From: Dactylosporangium sp. AC04546
Lineage (GTDB): Bacteria; Actinomycetota; Actinomycetes; Mycobacteriales; Micromonosporaceae
NCBI RefSeq assembly: GCF_022095675.1
Contig: NZ_JAHYSG010000201.1
Coordinates: forward strand, 1 to 11,057
DNA length: 11,057 nucleotides
Direction: 5' to 3'
Shown: in pieces, positions 6,886 to 11,057 of the stretch
How the letters are laid out: each line of letters begins with the position of its first letter
Position numbering within the stretch: the first letter of the stretch is position 1
Notes under the pieces: model-generated
Told to the model about the DNA's origin: nothing
The model's input: the letters and a program-made list of their open reading frames with translations, nothing else
Databases searched by the model: none
Position numbers and translations under genes: made by a program

Positions 6886-7752
6886 ATGCGCTCGTTGACG
6901 GCGGCCCGGCGACGGGCCCGGCGGTGGCTCGCCGACCTCACCCCGCAGCAGCGCAAGGCCGCCGTGATCGCGACCATCGTCGTCACCAGCCCGGCGTGGG
7001 CGGTCGCCGCCGCACCGGTGGGCCGGGCGCCGCTGCTGCGGCTGGGCCCGCCGGTCCTGGACGCGGTCGCGGCGATCGAGGCGGCCCGCCCGGCCGGGTT
7101 CCCGGTCGGCGGCATCGACCTGTCCAGCCACGACCACCGCACGTTCGGCGTGCACTGGCCGACCGAGGTCGCGGCCGGCAGCCGGTTCGTCTACATCAAG
7201 GCGACCGAGGGCCGCACCTACGTCAACCCGCACTTCGCGGCGGACTACGCCGCCGCCCGCGCCACCGGCCGGTACGTCGGCGCCTACGTCTACGCCCGCC
7301 CCGACCTCGGCGACCCGGTCGGGCAGGCCGAGCACTTCCTGCGCCACGCGCGGTTCACCCGCGACCAGCGCACCCTGGTACCGTTCGTGGACCTGGAGTG
7401 GCCGTACGCGGGCGTGAAGGCGAACGACTGCTACAACCTCACCCCTGAGCAGCTGCGGGCGTGGATCGCCGCGTTCATCGGCCGCATCGAGGCCGGCGTC
7501 GGCCGCAAGCCGATGATCTACACGAACACGAACTGGTGGAACCCGTGCACGGGCAACGACGCCTCCTACGCGACGTACCCGCTGAACATCGCCGGCTACA
7601 CCAAGCGGCCGCCGAAGCTCCCGGCCGGCTGGACGACGTTCGCGATCTGGCAGTACCAGCCGGGCGACCCGGGCCGCCGCCACAGCCACGACCGCGACGT
7701 CGTCCAGGGCGGCGAGGCCGGCCTGCGCGCCCTGGCCTGGCCGCCGCCGTGA
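6886..7752 (+). CDS. GH25 lysozyme-like muramidase with N-terminal signal/anchor
   Basis: Predicted to cleave the MurNAc-GlcNAc beta-1,4 bond of peptidoglycan outside the membrane. The 288-residue protein starts with an Arg-rich stretch (residues 8-13) and a hydrophobic segment (about 25-43, AAVIATIVVTSPAWAVAAA), which may be a signal peptide or a membrane anchor. The GH25 domain follows: GIDLSSHD (76-83, Asp78), FVYIKATEG (101-109), FVDLEW (167-172) with the DxE pair Asp169/Glu171 expected at the active site, IYTNTNWWN (211-219) and WQYQP (255-259). These keep the catalytic pattern. ATG 6886 is preferred over upstream TTG/GTG codons because it gives a clean basic N-terminus. No cell-wall-binding repeats are attached. 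Its 3' end is overlapped antisense by the long DUF559 reading frame. Confidence 0.9.
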   Translation: MRSLTAARRRARRWLADLTPQQRKAAVIATIVVTSPAWAVAAAPVGRAPLLRLGPPVLDAVAAIEAARPAGFPVGGIDLSSHDHRTFGVHWPTEVAAGSRFVYIKATEGRTYVNPHFAADYAAARATGRYVGAYVYARPDLGDPVGQAEHFLRHARFTRDQRTLVPFVDLEWPYAGVKANDCYNLTPEQLRAWIAAFIGRIEAGVGRKPMIYTNTNWWNPCTGNDASYATYPLNIAGYTKRPPKLPAGWTTFAIWQYQPGDPGRRHSHDRDVVQGGEAGLRALAWPPP

Positions 7753-8794
7753 ACAGCCCGCCCGGACTGGCTCGCCGTTCGCCCGCGCCCCGCCCGCCTC
7801 GCGTGGCCTGACCTTCCTCGCCCGGGGCCCGGGCAGACCGGCGCGAGCGCTGACGGACCCTGCACGAGCGCCGACGGCACCGGCGGGGCGCGCCGGCCCA
7901 TCCGCCGGCCCGCAGTGCGCGCCCGACCTGGGCCGCGATCGAGCACGGGTCGCCGACGTCGGCCCATCCGTAGCGCAGGACCCGCCAGCCGGCGGCGCCT
8001 GCCTCGTTGTCGCGGAGCCGGTCGGCGCGGCGGCCCTCGTCGGGATGCCAGGCCCGGCCGTCCAGCTCGACCGCGGTGCCGAACGCCTGGTACTCGACGT
8101 CGCTGTACCGCGTCCGCGGCGGCCCGGCCCTCCTGACCTGCCGCCGCCCGCGGGGCAGGCCGTGGTCCGACTCGACGTCGCGAAGGTACCGCCGCTCGAG
8201 CACCGACTGGGCGCCCCCGGCCGCGTCGTCGACGACCGCGGCGAGCAGGCGCCGGTGACGCAGCCGCTTGCGCCGTCCCATCGCGTCGCGGACACGGCCG
8301 GGCAGCGTCAGCCGCCGCGCGCATGCCGCGGTGACCCAGCCGACGACGGCGTCGGCGCTGCTCGCTGCGTCGGCCAGGTCCAGCACCGTCTCCTCGACGC
8401 GCGTACGCCGCAGCAGCGGCCCCGGCTGCGCCGCCTCGACGGCCCGGGTGGACAGGTGCACGACAGCACCCGGAATCGGCCGCACCCGCCGGTCGGCGGG
8501 CACCATCACGTGCACCGGTCCGGCGGCCCGATCGGTCAGCCCGGCCAGCTCCGCGGCCGTATGGTGGCTGAGCACGGCCCGGTCGCCGGCCTTGAGCAGC
8601 ACCGCCCAGAGGTGCGCCTCCCGCGCGAGCGGTCCGCCGACGGTGCTGTAGATCCCGTGCAGCACGACGGTCCACCGCCCGGACCGCAGCCGCGCCCGGA
8701 TGGAGCCGGGGCTGAGGCCGGCGTCGAGGGCCTGCGCCCGGGTGAGCACACCCGCCTGGTCACGAAGCAGATCGTCGAGCATGCCGTCGAGCAT
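7475..8794 (-). CDS. AbiEi-type winged-helix / DUF559 (Vsr-like) protein with aberrant C-terminal extension
   Basis: Two parts are recognisable. Residues ~10-85 resemble the AbiEi antitoxin-type domain (VLTRAQALDAGLSPGSIRARL, a helix-turn-helix, then LHGIYSTVGG and SHHTAAELAGL). Residues ~195-285 resemble DUF559, a very-short-patch-repair/PD-(D/E)xK-like fold (SVLERRYLRDV, AVELDGRAWHPDE, RLRDNEAGAAGWRVLRYGW). DNA binding or cleavage is plausible but unproven; such proteins are common, usually solitary and poorly understood. Family members normally end soon after an RRC…C motif, here RRCRRRSCRV at residues 304-313 (to 7856). This frame instead continues for about 126 more Arg/Gly-rich, low-quality residues and overlaps GH25 antisense by 278 bp. 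Starts at 8833 (GTG), 8794 (ATG) or 8782 (ATG) are all possible; 8794 is a compromise. No partner AbiEii toxin gene is seen. Confidence 0.7.
   Translation of the reverse strand: MLDGMLDDLLRDQAGVLTRAQALDAGLSPGSIRARLRSGRWTVVLHGIYSTVGGPLAREAHLWAVLLKAGDRAVLSHHTAAELAGLTDRAAGPVHVMVPADRRVRPIPGAVVHLSTRAVEAAQPGPLLRRTRVEETVLDLADAASSADAVVGWVTAACARRLTLPGRVRDAMGRRKRLRHRRLLAAVVDDAAGGAQSVLERRYLRDVESDHGLPRGRRQVRRAGPPRTRYSDVEYQAFGTAVELDGRAWHPDEGRRADRLRDNEAGAAGWRVLRYGWADVGDPCSIAAQVGRALRAGGWAGAPRRCRRRSCRVRQRSRRSARAPGEEGQATRGGRGAGERRASPGGLFTAAARPGRAGRPRRPGRRRGRGCGGGPGRPAGTARSRTSSSRPGASAAAWCSRRCSAGTSRRRRRCPCTGSTSSCSCRSSACGRRRPRCGR
7820..7834. terminator. GC hairpin between GH25 and the DUF559 core
   Basis: GCCCGG (7820-7825) and CCGGGC (7829-7834) form a perfect stem around GGC. 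It lies 68 bp after the GH25 stop and 22 bp beyond the point where a normal DUF559 protein would end (~7856), just where a shared terminator of two convergent genes is expected. A closely similar hairpin follows the gene ending at 10805. No U-tract is present. Confidence 0.45.
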
Positions 8795-8834
8795 CACTCC
8801 GCCGCCACGCAGCGCGACACCCCGAGTTCCCACC

Positions 8835-8843
8835 TGTGGACAA
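8835..8843 (-). promoter_or_regulatory. DnaA-box-like 9-mer TTGTCCACA
   Basis: The minus strand reads TTGTCCACA, identical to the consensus DnaA box of high-GC actinomycetes, immediately upstream of the most distal DUF559 start (GTG 8833). It is a single site, so an origin is not indicated. It might be a regulatory DnaA site or chance. Confidence 0.35.
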
Positions 8844-8849
8844 CGCCGC

Positions 8850-9008
8850 CATGATCACGAAGCATTCTGGTCCGACGCCCGGCCGCAGGCCCTGCGCCAC
8901 CCGGTTTCCGCACATGATCACGAAGAGAAATGGCACCCAGGACGACAAGAACTCTTCGCGATCGACCTGGACGACAACCAGAAGTCTTCACGATCATGCG
9001 CACGAAGA
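8850..9008. repeat. Five-copy 13-mer array, CATGATCACGAAG, in both orientations
   Basis: Exact copies lie at 8850-8862 and 8913-8925 on the plus strand. Related copies are on the minus strand at 8986-8998 (CATGATCGTGAAG) and 8954-8965 (TCGATCGCGAAG), and on the plus strand at 8996-9008 (CATGCGCACGAAG), sharing a central CATG with its neighbour. In addition GATCACGAAGAG (8916-8927) and CTCTTCGCGATC (8952-8963) form a 12-bp inverted repeat with one mismatch around a 24-nt loop. The array lies in front of the winged-helix/DUF559 gene and could be an operator cluster or a dispersed palindromic repeat. Confidence 0.75.
8937..8998. repeat. Diverged tandem pair of 29 and 33 bp
   Basis: Unit 1 (8937-8965) and unit 2 (8966-8998) both begin CC(A/T)GGACGACAA and continue GAA(C/G)TCTTC(G/A)CGATC. 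Unit 2 has three extra bases after the first block. A shorter echo, CCAGGACGAC, appears at 9054-9063. Each unit ends in one inverted copy of the 13-mer, so this pair carries part of that array. Confidence 0.75.
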
Positions 9009-9014
9009 CCGCCG

Positions 9015-9036
9015 CTCCGGGACGCCGGAGCTCCGG
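9015..9036. repeat. Hairpin with alternative pairing
   Basis: CTCCGG (9015-9020) and CCGGAG (9025-9030) form a perfect 6-bp stem with a GACG tetraloop. A second CTCCGG at 9031-9036 makes CCGGAGCTCCGG (9025-9036) a perfect 12-bp palindrome, so the middle arm could pair either way. Function unknown. Confidence 0.5.
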
Positions 9037-9080
9037 CCGCTGGAGAAACCGCACCAGGACGACGCTGAACGAACGGCGCA

Positions 9081-9095
9081 GCCCCTCGGAGGGGC
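9081..9095 (-). terminator. Putative terminator of the STAS/anti-sigma operon
   Basis: GCCCCT (9081-9086) and AGGGGC (9090-9095) form a perfect 6-bp stem with a 3-nt loop, 77 bp downstream of the anti-sigma stop on the minus strand. The strong short stem fits an intrinsic terminator without a U-tract. Confidence 0.4.
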
Positions 9096-9122
9096 GGACG
9101 GCCCCACCACACCGCGGCCACG

Positions 9123-9158
9123 GCGAGCGGCACCGCCCGCGCGAGCGGCACCGTCCGC
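9123..9158. repeat. 18-bp tandem repeat, two copies
   Basis: GCGAGCGGCACCGCCCGC (9123-9140) is followed directly by GCGAGCGGCACCGTCCGC (9141-9158), one mismatch, and then a partial echo GACGAGCGG. It begins 14 bp beyond the anti-sigma stop in the transcript direction. No role is evident. Confidence 0.8.
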
Positions 9159-9172
9159 GTGGACGAGCGGTA

Positions 9173-9541
9173 CTAGAGGTCGAGGCGCATCCGCACGACG
9201 GTGCCGCTGGTGCCGGCGATGACGCTGACCTCGTCGCAGATGCGCTCCACGATCGCCAGGCCGCGCCCGCCGATCTCGTCGGCCGGCGGCATGGTGCGCC
9301 CGAAGCTGCGCGGCGGGCCCTGGTCGACGACGTCGCACCACAGCCCGGCCGCGTCCGCCCACACCCGCACGGTGCCGCCGCCGGACGTGTGCTGCAGCGT
9401 GTTCGTCGCCAGCTCGTTGACGGCGAGGGTGAGCAGCTCGGCCCGCCGCGCCGCCAGCCCCAGCGCCACGGCCCGCGCGGCGACGAACGCGCGCAGCGGC
9501 CGCAGGTCGCTGATCGCCGAGTAGTCCACGACGTCAGGCAC
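9173..9541 (-). CDS. Anti-sigma factor, RsbW-like ATP-binding protein (HATPase_c_2)
   Basis: A GHKL-fold serine kinase/anti-sigma regulator expected to hold a sigma factor inactive and to phosphorylate its STAS antagonist, encoded just upstream. The 122 residues carry the N box NELATNTLQH (42-51), a G1-like CDVVDQGPP (69-77) and G2 GGRGLAIVERICDEV (91-105). Length and motif order are normal for stand-alone RsbW-type proteins. The GTG at 9541 overlaps the end of the STAS gene by 8 bp, so the two are translationally coupled. The sigma factor target is not in the window and cannot be named. A putative terminator and an 18-bp tandem repeat follow the stop. Confidence 0.88.
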   Translation of the reverse strand: MPDVVDYSAISDLRPLRAFVAARAVALGLAARRAELLTLAVNELATNTLQHTSGGGTVRVWADAAGLWCDVVDQGPPRSFGRTMPPADEIGGRGLAIVERICDEVSVIAGTSGTVVRMRLDL

Positions 9542-9860
9542 GGCCGGGCTCCACGGGCGGGCGCAGCAGGTCGGCGACGCCCGTGACGGCGAGGACGTGC
9601 GCCACCACCCCGGTCGCGTTGACCAGGTGCAGCCGCCGCCCCTGGGCCTGCGCCGCCCGGTGCGCCATGACCAGCGTGTGGACCCCGCTGGAGTCGAGGA
9701 AGCGCAGCTCCGCGGCGTCGACGAGGACCTCCGGCGCGGCCTGCACGGCGGCGGTGAGGGCCGCCTCGAACTGCTCGCGCACGGCGAGGTCGCACTCGCC
9801 CGCCAGCGACACGACGGCCCGGCCGGTGCCCGCCGCCGTCCGCGCCTCGAACTGCGTCAC
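9534..9860 (-). CDS. STAS-domain anti-anti-sigma factor
   Basis: An RsbV/SpoIIAA-type antagonist that, when unphosphorylated, should bind the anti-sigma factor and free its sigma partner. The 108-residue protein has GECDLA (21-26), the phosphorylation-site region LDSSGVHTLV (55-64) with Ser57/Ser58, and a typical C-terminal helix (GVVAHVLAVTGVADLL). The GTG at 9860 gives a family-length protein; the open frame extends far upstream, but that part is antisense to the 9915-10805 gene and is not protein-like. No clear Shine-Dalgarno is present; CATGAT (9872-9867) lies 6 nt before the GTG, suggesting a leaderless transcript. First gene of a two-gene operon with the anti-sigma factor. Confidence 0.88.
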   Translation of the reverse strand: MTQFEARTAAGTGRAVVSLAGECDLAVREQFEAALTAAVQAAPEVLVDAAELRFLDSSGVHTLVMAHRAAQAQGRRLHLVNATGVVAHVLAVTGVADLLRPPVEPGRA

Positions 9861-9914
9861 GCGGCCATCATGCCATCCCCGTTGCCCGGTTGCGTCCGTC
9901 GATACAGTGGGACG
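9861..9914. promoter_or_regulatory. 54-bp divergent promoter region, predicted leaderless both ways
   Basis: Leftward, CATGAT (9872-9867) ends 6 nt before the STAS GTG. Rightward, TACAGT (9903-9908), a good TAnnnT match, ends 6 nt before the GTG at 9915. In both cases the start codon would coincide with the predicted transcript start, and neither gene has a convincing ribosome-binding site. TTGCCC (9882-9887), 15 nt before TACAGT, is a possible but weak -35. Confidence 0.45.
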
Positions 9915-10805
9915 GTGGCCGGCGACCAGCCCGACGGCGTGGTCTACGTCGTCACCGACCTCGCGGGTGCCCACCTGGTGAGCCTCGACGAGCCGGCGAT
10001 GCTCGGCCCCGCCCAGCGCACCGCGCACGAGGGCGCGGTCCACCTGACCCTGTTCGACCCGTCGCCGGTCGCCGCCGCCCACCGCCACGAGCCGGCCGAG
10101 CTGGGCCGCGACCGCGCGCTGATGGCCGCGGCCGGGGTGCTCGCCGTGGTCGCGAGCCTCGTGGTGTCGTTCGCCGTGAACGGCTGGGTCGCCGCCCCGC
10201 TCGCGGTCACCGCGCTGGTCGCACTGGCCGTGGCCTACGACCGGCACGCGACGCGGTCCCGCCGCCGGTGGTCGGCGCGGCAGCGCACGCTGCTGGGCGG
10301 TGCCGAGGCCACCCAGTTCTCCCGGGCCCTGGCCGCGACCCGCACGATCAGCGCGGCCTGGCCCCGGATCGGCCCGCTGGTGCAGGTCGAGACGCCGCGC
10401 CGCGAGCTGTCGGCGGCCCTGTGGGAGCTCGCCGACCGCCTGCACACGCACGCGCAGCTGCGCGAGGAGCTGTCGTCCCTGCACCGGGCCCGCTCCGACC
10501 TGCGCCCGTCCGCCGCGGTGCGGGCGGAGCTGACGGACCGCATCGACCGCGTCGAGGCCGCCCTGGAGCCGCTGCGGACGGACACCCGACACCGGGTGGC
10601 GTCGCTGGAGCGCCTGGCCCGCCAGTGCGCGGAACTGGCCCGCGACGAGCAGGCCGCGGCCACGGCCCGGGAGGCGATCCGCCGCGCCGACCGCTCCCTG
10701 GGCCTCCTGCCGGCCCACTCCCCGCCCCCGCCGGCCGAGCAGGAGTTCGCGGAGCGGGTCCGCTGGATCATCACGGCATACCGCGACCTGTCCGGCCTCG
10801 GCTGA
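9915..10805 (+). CDS. Two-helix membrane protein with coiled-coil-like tail, unknown function
   Basis: I do not recognise a named family. The 296-residue protein has a soluble N-terminal ~69 residues (GVVYVVTDLAGAHLVSLDE…), two closely spaced membrane helices (about 70-88 and 92-108), a basic patch (RHATRSRRRWSAR), and a long Ala/Leu/Arg/Glu-rich helical region (about 120-270) with heptad-like spacing such as LREELSSLHRARSDL and RIDRVEAALEPL. Both termini are expected on the cytoplasmic side. The GTG at 9915 is chosen because of the TACAGT -10 placed for leaderless start; the open frame upstream is antisense to the STAS gene. A link to the divergent partner-switching pair is possible from the shared promoter region but not shown. 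Confidence 0.72.
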   Translation: MAGDQPDGVVYVVTDLAGAHLVSLDEPAMLGPAQRTAHEGAVHLTLFDPSPVAAAHRHEPAELGRDRALMAAAGVLAVVASLVVSFAVNGWVAAPLAVTALVALAVAYDRHATRSRRRWSARQRTLLGGAEATQFSRALAATRTISAAWPRIGPLVQVETPRRELSAALWELADRLHTHAQLREELSSLHRARSDLRPSAAVRAELTDRIDRVEAALEPLRTDTRHRVASLERLARQCAELARDEQAAATAREAIRRADRSLGLLPAHSPPPPAEQEFAERVRWIITAYRDLSGLG

Positions 10806-10809
10806 CCCC

Positions 10810-10823
10810 GCCCGGGGCCGGGC
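10810..10823 (+). terminator. GC hairpin after the membrane-protein gene
   Basis: GCCCGG (10810-10815) and CCGGGC (10818-10823) can pair as a tight stem 4 bp after the TGA at 10803-10805. It nearly matches the hairpin at 7820-7834, suggesting a common terminator design. It abuts the insertion-sequence end. Confidence 0.4.
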
Positions 10824-10843
10824 CTAGGCCGTGTTTCGTAAGG
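10824..10843. mobile_element. Probable outer end of the IS5-family element with target sequence CTAG
   Basis: GGCCGTGTTTCGTAAGG (10827-10843) directly abuts the transposase stop and looks like an IS5-type terminal inverted repeat. CTAG (10824-10827) is the likely target site or duplication, lying in the palindrome GGCCTAGGCC (10821-10830). The other end is outside the window, so the exact boundary and duplication cannot be confirmed. Confidence 0.5.
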
Positions 10844-11057
10844 CTCGGAGCCATTGGTTGATGATGGCTACGGTGATGGTGGCTTCGAAGCGGACGGCGA
10901 GTTTGTCGTAGCGGGTGGCCATTGCGCGGTGTTGTTTGAGCTGGTTGATGCCGCACTCGACGGCGTGACGCAGCCGGTAGACGGCCGGGTCAAAGGCGGG
11001 CGGCCGCCCGCCTTTGGATCCCTTGGCCTTGCGGTGGGCGTCCTGGTCGGCCTTGCT
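10824..11057 (-). CDS. IS5-family DDE transposase, C-terminal part (cut by window edge)
   Basis: Catalyses insertion-sequence transposition; only the last 77 residues are in view and the frame is open to the right edge. The complement reads [20 protein letters not shown]… and contains the IS4/IS5 signature Y-x2-R-x3-E-x6-K exactly ([15 protein letters not shown]), with the catalytic Glu codon at 10956-10958. [19 protein letters not shown] and a hydrophobic end ([17 protein letters not shown]) match the usual C-terminus of this group. Base composition is less GC-rich than its neighbours, consistent with transfer. The TAG stop (10826-10824) lies at the apparent element boundary. Whether the rest is intact cannot be seen. 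Confidence 0.88.
   Translation of the reverse strand, partial: SKADQDAHRKAKGSKGGRPPAFDPAVYRLRHAVECGINQLKQHRAMATRYDKLAVRFEATITVAIINQWLRALRNTA

Larger units (their letters stand above)
8834..9172. other. 339-bp gene-free, structure-rich intergenic region
   Basis: No convincing gene lies between the DUF559 start and the anti-sigma stop. Short frames here (for example 8760-8948 on the minus strand) lack domains and a supporting ribosome-binding site. The stretch holds a DnaA-box-like 9-mer (8835-8843), five copies of a 13-mer motif (8850-9008), a diverged tandem pair (8937-8998), hairpins at 9015-9036 and 9081-9095, and an 18-bp tandem repeat (9123-9158). It is upstream of the DUF559 gene and downstream of the anti-sigma gene. 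Confidence 0.7.

Noticed and set aside
4926..7142. 738-codon open frame on the minus strand
   Set aside because: It lies antisense to the ATPase, Acg and GH25 genes, has low-complexity Arg/Gly/Ala composition and no domain; long antisense frames are expected at this GC content.
6811..8295. 494-codon open frame on the minus strand, a possible frameshifted tail for DUF559
   Set aside because: The DUF559 motifs continue unbroken in the 8794 frame to residue 313; this frame has no similarity to the family and is antisense to GH25.
8760..8948. 62-codon minus-strand frame upstream of and overlapping the DUF559 start
   Set aside because: It runs through the repeat array and overlaps the start of the better supported gene in another frame; no domain or ribosome-binding site.
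8835..9172. Replication origin
   Set aside because: Only one DnaA-box-like site, no dnaA/dnaN or parAB genes, no AT-rich segment; the repeats do not resemble iterons of a known replicon.
10771..10956. 61-codon minus-strand frame near the right edge
   Set aside because: It is out of frame with the transposase, whose frame has the exact Y-R-E-K signature across the same bases.

Overview
The window is very GC-rich, with strong G/C preference at third codon positions, frequent GTG/TTG starts and short or overlapping gene junctions. This points to a high-GC actinomycete. The protein families (ricin-lectin membrane protein, Acg-type nitroreductase, AbiEi/DUF559 protein, STAS plus RsbW-like pair) would suit Micromonosporaceae or a relative, but that genus-level guess is inference.

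Layout. (1) 2-1771 (+): 3' part of a long Ala/Arg-rich membrane protein with internal repeats and a C-terminal ricin-type beta-trefoil; its 5' end lies outside the window. (2) 1844-5765: a complete ferric-siderophore (FepBDGC-type) ABC importer. The lipoprotein binding protein reads leftward. Two FecCD permeases and the ATPase read rightward as one operon. The 92-bp divergent gap holds a DtxR/IdeR-type iron box lying across both predicted -10 elements, so one iron-sensing repressor could shut off both arms. Between the two permeases a 56-bp duplication/insertion has displaced the second permease start and left a 19-codon mini-ORF that links the genes by ATGA and GTGA overlaps. (3) 5859-6827 (+): Acg-family FMN nitroreductase-like protein. 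(4) 6886-7752 (+): GH25 lysozyme-like muramidase with an N-terminal signal/anchor. (5) 7475-8794 (-): AbiEi-type winged-helix plus DUF559 (Vsr-like) protein whose reading frame runs about 126 codons past the expected end, through a hairpin and into the convergent GH25 gene. (6) 8834-9172: a 339-bp gene-free stretch crowded with structure: a DnaA-box-like 9-mer, a 13-mer in five copies on both strands, a diverged tandem pair, hairpins and an 18-bp tandem repeat. (7) 9173-9860 (-): two-gene partner-switching module (STAS anti-anti-sigma factor, then anti-sigma ATPase). (8) 9915-10805 (+): two-helix membrane protein with a long coiled-coil-like tail, unknown function, divergent from the STAS gene. 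(9) 10824-11057 (-): C-terminal end of an IS5-family DDE transposase running off the right edge.

The only clear pathway is iron-siderophore uptake: the Tat-type lipoprotein captures the ferric siderophore, the FecCD heterodimer moves it across the membrane, and the ATPase drives the step, presumably under iron repression. The other genes are separate units. The least ordinary signals are the permease-permease junction element, the structured region in front of the DUF559 gene, and that gene's apparent stop loss.
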